A stretch of DNA of 64,000 nucleotides from Pseudogymnoascus destructans (taxonomy: Eukaryota; Ascomycota; Leotiomycetes; Thelebolales; Thelebolaceae). The notes beneath the pieces are model-generated. The model saw only the letters and a program-made list of their open reading frames with translations. It had not been told where the DNA came from and made no database searches. The DNA lies in contig NW_020167549.1 of assembly GCF_001641265.1 (NCBI RefSeq), positions 186,001 to 250,000 on the forward strand. Direction: 5' to 3'. How positions within the stretch are numbered: position 1 is the stretch's first letter; the number at the start of each line of letters is the position of its first letter. Both the position numbers and the translations under genes were made by a program. Below, one piece after another: positions 45,285 to 55,023 of the stretch.

Positions 45285-47415
45285 ATGCCTCAAAATAACG
45301 ATCCTACTATGATTGCTCGCCTTAATGAGGCCCAACAGTTCTTCTTAAAACAACCAAGTACATATACAATTGCTTGGGTTGCAAATAAATTCAATGTCAA
45401 CTGTGAGACACTCCGACATCGTATTACGAGTACTACATCTCCTCAATTACCCCACGGAGGTAGCAATCGAGTCTTATCTCAATCGCAAGAGACTGCGGTC
45501 TGTCAATTCATATACGACCAACTTGAGCGCGGGGTCCCTGCCAACCGATCTATGATACTACGGGCAGTTGCAGACTTATGACCTAATCGTACGATACCAT
45601 CACAACGGTGGCTACAACGCTTTCTAAGCACACCCCGAATTTCATACAATTCACACGAAGACGTTAAATACGCATCGGAAGCAAGCACAAAAGAAAGAGG
45701 TGTTTGAGGAATTCTTTCTCACATATAACACCCTTATTACAAAACATAACATTAAGCCATATAATTTATGGAATGTTGATGAGACAGGCTATATGATTGG
45801 GTGTTATAAGTCTACGGCTGTTATTGTACCAATCGGTGTAAAGCAGTGGACTGTTGATAATCCTGAGAATCGGCTCTCTGTTACTGTAATTGAGGCAGTA
45901 AATGCAAGTGATGCTGCACTTGCAGAAGCTATCATTATCCCTGGCAAACTTCATATGGATTCATGGTACAATGATGGCCTTGAGCCAAATTGTAACGCTG
46001 ACTTCTAAACGATAGAAGACACAGAGGTTCTCTTGCGTAAAGGTTTACTTATCAGAGGAGGCAGGGGATCAGACACAAAGGCTTTCCAAGTAACACGTTA
46101 CAGTATTGTAAAGAATACTATATTGAGTTGAGCACGAAGCTCCTATCTAAGAACTAACTATCTACTTATATAGTGGCGTCGTGCCTAGTGGACTCCTGGG
46201 AACTCACTCGAGTTCTCGGAGTCCTGGACTCTTAGGATTCTTCTCATCATCCTGCGAGTCCGTCACGTGATACTTTCGGAACTACTATTCCCCGCTGCCC
46301 CTCCAGGTACCAGGGCCAGTCTCATGCGACCTCCCTCCTTCCTGTCCTGTAGTTGGCCAGCCTTCTTGTTCCGTCGTAACACAAATGCTCTCATTATTGT
46401 AAATGAGAGCGGGTATTCAAACGACGACATTGCAATCCAATACCTTATGCATTTTATCCAACTATCTGCAGAGCATATGGCACCAGATGATACTCGCCTC
46501 TTATTACTTGATGGCCATGACTCTCATAAAACAGAGCGCTTTCTTACATTAGCAGAAGAGCATAACATTGTTATTTGCTGCCTTCCTGCTCATACAACAC
46601 ATCTATTACAACCTCTTGATGTAGCGGTTTTTAAGCAGTGCAAACACTTTCATCAAAAGGCACTTGATCAAGCAGTACGTAGCTACGACTATGAGTATAA
46701 GCTACGTACGTTCCTTTCAGACCTCCCGCAAATCCAACGGCAATCTCTAACTGTCCGTACAATTCAATCTGGTTGGAGAAATGCAGGACTATATCCATAT
46801 AATCCTCCACTTGTAATTGACAAGATACAAGAGACTCAGAATCAAACACCTGATTATGAGCCATTTGCTTCATATAATATTATCTCAACACCGAAAACAA
46901 CTATGCAAAGTGTGCAAGCGGTTGAACATTGGCAGAAGAGAGCAGAGGAAGCTTTCTCATCACCTTCAAGAGAAGGGTTTCAATCATTTGCACGTGGAAC
47001 TACAGTTGTTCTACACCGGGCAGAGCTCTATAAGACCGAGCTAGATATTATGACTCTACGTGCAGTAGAGAAGAAGGCAGCAAAGGCAAGGGCACGGAAA
47101 TCACTACAGAAAGGAGGGCAGTTATATGCATCAGATGCACGGAAAATGCGGGAAGAGAAGGAAGCAAAGTTGCAAGCAAAAGCAGACGCAAGAGCAGCAA
47201 GGGAATCGGACCAAGTAGTAAAGCAGCTACAAGCGCAAGCACGTAAAATCGAAATTGAAGAGCGTAAGGTTGAGAGGAAGCGGGTAGCAGAGCGGAAGAA
47301 GGAAGGGTTGAAATCAAAAGTGATCATTTTACGGTATAGTAAGGATCAAAGTGATAGTAGTAGCAATAGTGGCAGTAGCGATAGTGATAGTAGTTCTATT
47401 GATTTTATGTTTTAA
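45285..47415 (+). pseudogene. Pogo element A transposase, frameshifted and LTR-interrupted
   Basis: ATG 45285 starts MPQNNDPTMIARLNEAQQFF with a helix-turn-helix (YTIAWVANKFNVNCETLRHR). A TGA at 45579-45581 and a one-base loss near 45628 precede VFEEFFLTYN. The catalytic part has WNVDETGYMIG (first Asp); after the LTR it continues with LLLLDGHDSHKTERF and HLLQPLDVAVFKQ (second and third Asp). The C-terminus is a long Lys/Arg/Glu/Ala-rich coiled coil (47040-47300) and ends in a Ser/Asp run. Confidence 0.85.
45991..46381 (+). repeat. Solo LTR family 2 with target-site duplication CAAAT
   Basis: Starts TGTAACGCTGACTT and ends CGTCGTAACA, flanked by CAAAT (45986-45990, 46382-46386). Unlike 9538-10012 it has only one copy of the central block. 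Removing it joins the two transposase halves in frame. Confidence 0.94.
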
Positions 47416-47443
47416 TTATATAGTTATATAACGTACATGTATA

Positions 47444-49303
47444 ACGTACATGTATAGCGAAAGCGCCAAACAAGCGAAAGCGCCAAAATTATCTACCCTC
47501 ACGACAAACATTGCGATAAATCTACCACAACATTAGAAATCAATTGAAACTACTCGGAGTCCTCTTCCTCAGAGGTGTCTATTACAATCTGACACGTGCG
47601 CGCATTGTGCCCAGTCTCACCACACTTGCCACAGCGACGGGCACGGGTTTCTTCCCTTGGCTTCCGACCACGGCTTGCCCTTATTTCCTGCTCTACCTGC
47701 TGCACAACATCCCTCTCATCCTGTAGCTCTTGCGCCCCTTGTTGACTAAGTGATCCTCCTTGCTGTAGTCGTGTTTTCCTAGCTCTCCGGCGCTTGCTTA
47801 GTACTTCATTTGCCTGTCGTAGGTTTTGGTTCTCTCCCTTTAGCAGTGCTAATTGATGCATTATTTGCGATGCACCCTTTGTAAACTGGTCAACAGCTGC
47901 ATAGATTGAGGTTGGAGAGCTATTTTGATGGCGTGAAATCCGAGTTTTAATAAATGTAGACTGTGACATAGCTTCAATTGGGTTGTTTGGTGTCTGAGAA
48001 ACCCAAGGTTGAGCAGTACCTGGGCGGGAGCTTGGAGGCGTTGGTGTCCTTAACTTAAGATCAAGTGTAGATATCACTCTCTCAGGGTCAAATGGAAGAA
48101 GCCCTGCCCCTCGGAACCCGCCTCGAATGTTACTTTCCGTCATTGTAGTGTTAAATGCAGCGTGGAAGGCAGGAAAGAAGTCATCCTTTGTAATATGAGA
48201 AATATGAGCCTGCATCATATCTTCAATTTGCCGACCATAGGCCTGCTTTAACGGGCCGAAACAGCCAACATCAAGTGGCTGGAGTAGATGAGAAGAGTGA
48301 GCAGGCATACAAAGCGTAATAATGTTGTGTTCCTTGCAGTACTCCTCAAACTCATCTGAGTGGTGGCTCTCATGACCATCAAGGACTAACAAGCGATAAC
48401 CACCAACACTCTGGGCCTTTGTATGCTTCTCAAAGTGCTGAATCCAATCCATGCCTCTCTCGTTTGTAGTCCAGCCATTTTCAGTAACAGAAATCACCCA
48501 ATCGCTTGAAAATCCACTATTCTCATACCAAGATGTAAGGTGGTTTTTGCCTGCAACAATGATAAATGGTGGTACTGCCCAACCTTGAGAACTAACGCCT
48601 TGGATTACTGTAACCCATTCCCGATTACCAGGCTGTACCTTCTTTGCTTTTGCCCGCCCGTCTGAGCTTGTTACAACCATAGCAGTTGAGATAACGCCCA
48701 TCATAAACCCAGTCTCATCAAAGTTGTAGATATCTGCTTCATCGATACCATATTTCGCAATTGTGTTACGCACAAGCTCAAACCAGCCATTAATAACTTC
48801 TGGATCTTCGCACTTAGCCCTCTGGTAGTCGTATTTGCGCTGAAAGCGTGTCTGGAGCTCTACACGCCGCTTAACAAAGTTTGAAGCCCAACGCGACCCA
48901 ACGCGTGACGCGTCGCGTGTTGCAAGTAGTCGACTTGCCATATCTTCAACAACAGACAGCCGAGGAGGAAACCCTTTGGCAGCTAGGTCGAGTATATACT
49001 GAACAAGGACGGACTCCTCTAGGTTAGTTAATTTCCGTGAGTTGGCTTGGATATCGCGTCGTGAAGGTACACCTTCTAGACGACGACCTAGCTTGCGGTG
49101 GTCCACAGAATAGATCCTAGCAGCAACTCGAAGGCGTAACTTTGGGTCGCTTTGCATAGCCTGGATAGCTAGCACTAATTGGCTTTCATCGTTTTTATGG
49201 GGCATGTTTTGTTGTTGAGGAATTTAACATTTAGTTGGGGGGTTTGGTCACCGCATCATTTTGGCGCTTTCGCTTGTTTGGCGCTTTCGCTATACATGTA
49301 CGT
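47444..49303 (-). mobile_element. Pogo/Fot1 element B, complete, 1860 bp
   Basis: Inverted repeats of about 45 bp begin ACGTACATGTATAGCG and contain GCGAAAGCGCCAA twice. TA duplications at 47442-47443 and 49304-49305. It sits between the transposase end and the right TIR of element A. Just outside the left end the bases ACGTACATGTAT are repeated. Confidence 0.95.
47550..49205 (-). CDS. Intact pogo/Fot1 transposase with C-terminal zinc knuckle
   Basis: 551 residues without interruption. Residues 1-60 are a psq-type helix-turn-helix (LVLAIQAMQSDPKLRLRVAA). Residues about 62-130 form a Tc5/CENP-B-type DNA-binding domain (FPPRLSVVEDMASRLL, WASNFVKRRVELQTRF). The DDE domain has NFDETGFMMG (about 165), LVLDGHESHHS (about 273) and LQPLDVGCFGPL (about 308). 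A coiled coil (430-500) and a CCHC knuckle CGKCGETGHNARTC close the protein. It cuts and pastes DNA at TA sites in the nucleus (family knowledge). With intact TIRs it is the best candidate here for an autonomous element and could mobilise the 52576 copy. Confidence 0.95.
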   Translation of the reverse strand: MPHKNDESQLVLAIQAMQSDPKLRLRVAARIYSVDHRKLGRRLEGVPSRRDIQANSRKLTNLEESVLVQYILDLAAKGFPPRLSVVEDMASRLLATRDASRVGSRWASNFVKRRVELQTRFQRKYDYQRAKCEDPEVINGWFELVRNTIAKYGIDEADIYNFDETGFMMGVISTAMVVTSSDGRAKAKKVQPGNREWVTVIQGVSSQGWAVPPFIIVAGKNHLTSWYENSGFSSDWVISVTENGWTTNERGMDWIQHFEKHTKAQSVGGYRLLVLDGHESHHSDEFEEYCKEHNIITLCMPAHSSHLLQPLDVGCFGPLKQAYGRQIEDMMQAHISHITKDDFFPAFHAAFNTTMTESNIRGGFRGAGLLPFDPERVISTLDLKLRTPTPPSSRPGTAQPWVSQTPNNPIEAMSQSTFIKTRISRHQNSSPTSIYAAVDQFTKGASQIMHQLALLKGENQNLRQANEVLSKRRRARKTRLQQGGSLSQQGAQELQDERDVVQQVEQEIRASRGRKPREETRARRCGKCGETGHNARTCQIVIDTSEEEDSE

Positions 49304-49417
49304 TAGTTGCTATATAAGGCGTCTTTTTCTTCGTTTTATGTGTCGCACATCTTGCTGTCGCACGCACAACTTGCTGTCGCCACCTACGAGCGAAGCGAGT
49401 GGGTGGAACACCGAGTA

Positions 49418-49926
49418 GGGGTAGGGTGGAAAAGTGCGATAAACCACGTTAAATAAAATAAATTCATAAAAACCGAGATCACAAAGCTTCACCACCATCA
49501 TGGCACAAACAAGACAATCATAGCTACAGCCTATATTTATGCCATCCCAACAATGCAGACATATGTATCTCTACCATCTACAAATATAGTCAGTCCTAGC
49601 TGCCTCTTGCCAGCTTAGCTACGTATGATACAGCCGGGGGCCGACTAGAGCCACTGTGACGACAAAACATGTCTCCTCGACGCCATCCCAAGCCCCTGAG
49701 CCCGAGCCATTTTGACTAACTCCCCCCCCTTCCCATGCGACCCAACGCCTCGCTAACAGCAGGTAAATAGCACAGATGCTCTTCCGCGTGTACATCCCTC
49801 CTCCGCCCACAAATGGCCGCCAAGCACTCAACATCCGAGTCGAAACCGGCCCAGCCACGTCTTCGTGGGGGTGCTGCGGATGTTGAGGCTGTGCACGGCG
49901 CCGTGTATCGATCTAGTGTAGTTTTC
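49418..49926. other. Intergenic region downstream of the bifunctional PFK-2 gene
   Basis: No gene visible. The first part is AT-rich; from about 49620 on it looks like the 3' untranslated region of the minus-strand gene ending at 49927. Confidence 0.45.
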
Positions 49927-51476
49927 TCAGAAGGTTGGTTCACCAACTGGGTCCTCGTGCTTCGCAACGGAGCCCTTGCCACGCCATGTGCTGACGGCAT
50001 CGATTCCCGCAGCGGTGCGCTCCTCGTGTGTGCCATACGCCTTGGGTGTGAGCTTGATGAGCGTGTGTAAGGGGACCTGCTCCTGTCAGTATTTGTCTTC
50101 TATCCGGAGGTACAAAATGGAACTCACAGCCATCCACGGCGACTCCGACTGCGACTTCTCCTTGTAGTACGCATAGATGCATCTCAGCACCGCCTGATGC
50201 GTGATGATCAGGATATCCTCCGAGCGCTCCAGCTCCATGATGATGGACTCGAGGCGGATGACGACGTCGCGGTACGACTCACCTCCGCGGTAGCGGTAGT
50301 TGTACTTGTCTTCATCGCGCGCAGCGAAGTCCTCGGGGTACTTCTCTTTGATGTCAGCGTACGTGAGACCGTCGCAGACGCCGGCGTCGAGTTCGTCGAG
50401 TGCTTTCCATTGTAGTAGGTTATAGTTTGCGGGTAGATGGGCGCCGGTGGAGATGGCGCGGCGTAGGGTGGACGTCCAGACTGTGAGGGGGCGGCCGTCC
50501 TGCAGGTTGTTAGTTTGGATTGGCAGTGTCTGGGAGGTTTGCAACTTACGCCTACAGACTGGCGGACCAGCTCGGGAAGCTTGAGAGCATACTGTTTTCC
50601 TCGCGAGGAGAGCTCTGCGTCACCACCGATCTGGCCAGATAGGTTGTACATAGATTCACCGTGCTTTATTCTTGTTAGCTTCGAATGTACGGGAGACCAA
50701 TAAACCTACTCGTGAGAGCCAGATGGAGCGTGGTTTTATGTGCAGGTTCATCAGGTAGTATACAATGCGGGATTGGAGGTAGTCGTGGATCCGGTTGATG
50801 ATGACCTGGGCACCAATATTCATAATCTTGACATATGTGAGGTCCCTCTCGTCGCCATCCGCATCCACGGTCTCATAGACCTTCTCGTAGTTGCGGATGC
50901 GATTCCTAAAGTCGAGCGCCGCGGCCTCGGGATCGGTGCCCTTGTAGTCGGGCGAGGTGGTCTTGACCTCGAGGATGTTGGCCATGATGAGCGTCTCGTC
51001 GTCGCAGCGGGACTCGACAAACAGGGTATCGATGCCCTCCTTGGTGCACTCGTCGTAGATCCAGCGGCGGCGCACGCGTGTCGAGTTCGTGGCGTCGAGG
51101 ATGGCGATGGTTCCTTCACCGCCTCGGAACCACTTCAGCATATCTCCAAGGGCAGCCTCGGCCGCTGCACGGCGCATCTTCTCGCCTGCTGGGTTGTTGG
51201 TGTCGAAGAAGTCGGCGGTGGGCTTTGGGGTGTCGGTGCGGCGGTAGGTGCCAACATTGAAGACCTTTGCCTCGATAGAGAGCCATTTGAGGTATCGTGT
51301 CACTGTGATAGCACTGGTCAGTCTGTTATGTAACGTATTTGGAAGCTGCATAACCCACCCTTTTGGGCAATCAGACTCTTGCCGCGGGCAGGCAGGCCAA
51401 CCATGACAACACATATCTTTGTGTTCTCGACCTGGACGCCAAGCCCATTCGTCTTCTTCAGGCCTTTCTGGACCAT
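49927..51476 (-). CDS. FBP26: 6-phosphofructo-2-kinase/fructose-2,6-bisphosphatase
   Basis: Five exons: 51359-51476, 50710-51302, 50550-50663, 50128-50499, 49927-50082, all with GT-AG introns of 45-57 bp and correct phase, giving 450 residues (yeast Fbp26 is similar in size). The kinase half has a Walker A GLPARGKS (residues 27-34), LKWLSIEAKVFNVGTYRR, AILDATNSTRVRR and TLFVESRCDDE. The phosphatase half begins with the catalytic LSRHGES (His 238), continues with LDELDAGVCDGLTY and carries the second His in ILIITHQAVLRC. The enzyme makes or removes fructose 2,6-bisphosphate, the cytosolic activator of glycolysis. The gene symbol follows the yeast enzyme; which activity dominates cannot be read here. 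ATG at 51476 leads MVQKGLKKTNGLGVQ. Confidence 0.95.
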
Positions 51477-52060
51477 CGTTGTGGTTTGTGGTTTGTAGTT
51501 GTGGTTTGTGGGGGTTGAAGGGGATGGGGGGGGTCGCAGATTCCTACAAGACCATGGAGGAAGCTCGAGTCCGCGTCAATCGGCTGTTTTGAAAAAGGGT
51601 TGGGAGAGTTCGGAGATGTCCCGAGGCTCGCGGGTAACGGTTGGCGGGGTATGAGCCTTTTTTCTGAGTGTGAACAAAGGACCTAGCACAACAGCCTTTA
51701 ACGCCGAATGTTTTATATTTTTGGTGGATTTGAGGGATTTGAGGGAATGAGGGGTATGGAGGAAGGGATGACGGAGGACTAGGCTGAGTAGAATTGCTAG
51801 GGATCAACGGAAACAGGGGGGCAAGGAGAGAAACTGGAGGTCGGAGGGCGGAGGGCGGAGGGCGGCACGTTGGGCCAAGTCGGTGGATTGCGGGTGAGCG
51901 GGGCGGCCTTGACTCGCACAGGAGAGTATATAGGAGAGTATATAAGTATAAGTGCACAGGCACAGGATTGCCGAATGAGGGAAGCCTATGGAATGTTTTT
52001 TGCTGGGGATTTGTCGTCTCGTGCTACTCTCGTGACAGCAACGACACAGAACGCCTACTC
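51477..52060. promoter_or_regulatory. Upstream region of the bifunctional PFK-2 gene
   Basis: No gene. A short G-rich/purine stretch lies at 51500-51540, and GGAGGGC is repeated near 51845-51862. GAGAGTATATA occurs twice around 51920-51940, a possible TATA region. Confidence 0.4.
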
Positions 52061-52200
52061 GCCGCTCTTCGCCGCTCTTCGCCGCTCTTCGCCGCTCTTC
52101 GCCGATCTTCGCCGATCTTCGCCGATCTTCGCCACTCCTCGCCGCTCTTTGCCACTCTTCCCCGCTCTTCCCCGCTCTTCGCGGCTCTTCCCCGCTCTTA
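52061..52200. repeat. 10-bp minisatellite, 14 units of GCCGCTCTTC and variants
   Basis: Fourteen consecutive decamers: four GCCGCTCTTC, three GCCGATCTTC, then mixed variants (GCCACTCCTC, CCCGCTCTTC and others). The identical units are at the left, the variants at the right, as expected for array growth at one end. 52201-52573 after it holds no recognised feature. Confidence 0.95.
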
Positions 52201-52575
52201 ACCCCCATTAGGCCACTTCAGAAGCTGCTCTGCTCCGAAATGATGCAGAATGGGACCCATACCCTACTAGGTACGGATTAGGAATAGACCAGTAGTATAG
52301 AATAGAGTAGCCGTATTAGGCAATATAAAAACCATTGGATTGTGATATCTACGCCTTCTACTTGTCGTGAGTAACTGTTATAATACTGTAGCTGCTGTAA
52401 TACTGTAACTATTCCCATATCCCCATCGACATGGTGAAAATCCAGGGTAGGTACTTACCCCAGATTCTTATTACCATACAGATTAGCTGGTAGCCCACCC
52501 CTGAAGTACCCTTTAATGTCCCACTATTTGATCGATGGGAAAGTAGATATAACATTAGCTACCCCTTTAAATATA

Positions 52576-54435
52576 ACGTGCATGTATAACGAAAGTGCCA
52601 AACAAGCGAAAGTGCCAAAATCATGCGGTGACCAACCCCCCCAACTAAATGTTAAATTCCTCCACAACAAAACATGCGCCATAAAAATGATGAAAGCAAA
52701 TTAGTGCTAGCTATCCAAGCTATGCAAAGCGACCCAAATTTGCGCCTTCGAGTTGCAGCTAGGATCTATTCCGTAGACCACCGCAAGCTACGTCACCGTT
52801 TAAAAGGCGTACCTTCACGACACGATATCCAAGCCAACTTATGAAAATTAAGTAACCTAGAGGAATCAGTTCTTGTACAGTATATACTTGACTTAGCTGC
52901 TAAAGGGTTCCCTCCTCAGTTGTCTATTGTTGAAGATATGGCAAATCGACTACTTGCAACACGCGACGCGCCACGCGTCGGGTCACGTTGGGCTTCAAAC
53001 TTTGTTAAGCGCCATGTAGAGCTCCGGACACGCTTCCAGCGAAAATACGACTACCAGAGGGCTAAGTGCGAAGATCCAGAAGTCATTCGTGGCTGGTTTG
53101 AGCTTGTATGGAACACAATTCTAAAGTATGGCATCAACAATGCAGATATCTACAACTTTGATGAGACTGGGTTTATGATGGGCGTCATCTCAAGCGCAAC
53201 GGTAGTAACGAGCTCAGATGGGCGGGCAAAGGCAAAAAAGGTGCAGCCTGGCAATCGGGAATGGGTTACAGTAATCCAAGGCGTTAGTTCTCAAGGTTGG
53301 GCAGTGCCGCCATTTGTCATTGTGGCAGGTAAAAACCACCTTGCATCTTGGTATGAGAATAGCGGATTTCCAGCAGATTGGGTAATCGCTGTTACTGAAA
53401 ATGGCTGGACTACAAATGAGAGAGGTATGGATTGGATTCAGCATATTGAGAAGCACACAAAGCCCCAGAGTGTTGGTGGTTATCGCTTGTTAGTCCTTGA
53501 TGGTCATGAGAGCCACCACTCAGACAAGTTTGAGGAGTACTGCAAAGAACACAACATTATTACGCTTTGTATGCCTGCTCACTCTTCCCATATACTCCAA
53601 CCACTTGATGTTGGCTGTTTTGGCCCATTAAAGAGAGCTTACGGTCAGCAAATTGAAGATATGATGCGGGCTCATATTATTCACATTACTAAGGATGACT
53701 TCTTTCCTGCCTTCCACGCTGCATTTAACATTGCAATGACAGAAAGCAATATTCAGGGAGGGTTCCGAGGTGCTGGGCTTCTTCCATTTAGCCTTGAGAG
53801 TGTAATATCTACACTTGACCTTAGGTTTAAGACGCCAACACCTCCAACCTCTCGCCCAAACACCGCTCAACCATGGGTTTCTCAGACACCAAATAACCCA
53901 ACTGAAGCTGTATCACAGTCTACTTTCATTAAAAACTGAATTGCGCATCATCAAAATAGCTCTCCAACCTCAATCTATGCAGCTGTTGACCAGTTTACAA
54001 AGGGTGCATCGCAAATAATGCATCAATTAGCATTGTTAAAAGCAGAGAACCAAAACCTGTGACAGGCAAATGAAGTGCTAAGCAAGCGCCGGAGAGCTAA
54101 AAAAACACGACTACAGCAAGGAGGATCACTTAGTCAACAGGTAGCACAGGAGCTACAGGACGAGAGGGACATTGTGCAGCAAGTAGAGCAAGAAATAAGG
54201 GCAAGTAGTGGTCGGAAGCCAAGGGAAGAAACCCATGCACGTTGCTGTGGCATGTGTGGTGAGACTGGACACAATGCGCGCACTTGTCAGATTGTAATAG
54301 ACAGGTCTGAGGAAGAGGACTCCGAGTAGTTTTAATTAATTTATATTGTTGTGGTGAATTTATCGCAATTCTTATGGGGTAGTCGCGATATTTTGGCACT
54401 TTCGCTTGTTTGGCACTTTCGTTATACATGCATGT
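52576..54435 (+). mobile_element. Pogo/Fot1 element C, 1860 bp, mutated sister of element B
   Basis: TIRs ACGTGCATGTATAAC and inverse ACATGCATGT, TA on both sides (52574-52575, 54436-54437). Compared with element B the repeated motif is GCGAAAGTGCCAA instead of GCGAAAGCGCCAA, a C-to-T change at a CpG. Confidence 0.93.
52674..54329 (+). pseudogene. Pogo C transposase with three premature stops
   Basis: Same length (1656 bp) and phase as the intact 47550-49205 gene. Stops are at 52842-52844, near 53937-53939 and near 54060-54062. In the intact copy these positions are CGG, CGG and CGA, so each stop is a TGA produced from an Arg codon. The DDE motifs (NFDETGFMMG, LVLDGHESHHS, LQPLDVGCFGPL) and the end CGMCGETGHNARTC are otherwise kept, with Met replacing Lys inside the knuckle. 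Confidence 0.92.
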
Positions 54436-54497
54436 TACAGTATATGAAGCTAGGATATAGTAACGCTTCTTCTATATTAATTTATATATATATAACT

Positions 54498-54980
54498 ATG
54501 GATTCTAATGCTGGTATAGAGCGGGAAGCGCTTGCTGCTTTGGTTATTCTCATTCTTGCGATGACCGTAATCGTCCAGGATGAAGAGGATAAACGAAGGA
54601 ATAGAGCAGTATTGCATGCTCAGCACTGGCAAACTCGCCTTCAAGCTCGCCGACAGCTTGAAGAATTGAGTGATATCGAAGCCCATGAGGTGTTCCAGTT
54701 CTCTTTGACAGAGATATTGTATGGACTTGTGGTGTTGCTCCAACCCCTGAGCTTGCGCTTTGCGTTACTTGCGCCCGTCTTGCTTTTCCTGGGCAGTGGT
54801 TAACACTTGAGAGACTCTTCAGCTGGTCAATAGCATGGGTAAGCACTGTATGTACGGATACAATACTCTTTTTACACTGGACGTTCTCATGCATGCTTGA
54901 ATGGCACCCGCAGCTTACATATGAGCGAATGGAGCTATTCTAAAAAGCTACGGAAGAAATAGGGGGTGTGGAAGGTATAT
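54498..54980 (+). mobile_element. Harbinger/PIF transposase N-terminal fragment
   Basis: ATG 54498 begins MDSNAGIEREALAALVILIL and continues AHEVFQFSLTEILYGLVVLL. Later frames show LRYLRPSCFSW, YNTLF and HPQLTYERMELF then KATEEIGGVEGIW, which precedes the FIDGT motif in Harbinger transposases. Stops and frameshifts occur and the catalytic part is missing. Confidence 0.65.
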
Positions 54981-54982
54981 GG

Positions 54983-55023
54983 GACAATGCTTTTCTACAG
55001 CTTATCACCCTCAAACAGATGGC
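54983..55023 (+). mobile_element. Gypsy integrase scrap
   Basis: The plus strand reads FSTAYHPQTDG, the conserved block of gypsy integrases, immediately before a copia LTR. It shows a Harbinger-gypsy junction at about 54980. Confidence 0.7.

Larger units (their letters stand above)
45153..49415 (+). mobile_element. Pogo/Fot1 element A, containing a solo LTR and a complete second pogo element
   Basis: The left end is CTCGGTGTTCCACCCACTCG and the right end is its inverse; TA duplications are at 45151-45152 and 49416-49417. The inverted repeats extend about 65 bp with two or three differences and contain two copies of a GCGACAGCA word. Without the 391-bp LTR and 1860-bp pogo B the element would be about 2.0 kb. 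Confidence 0.88.
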
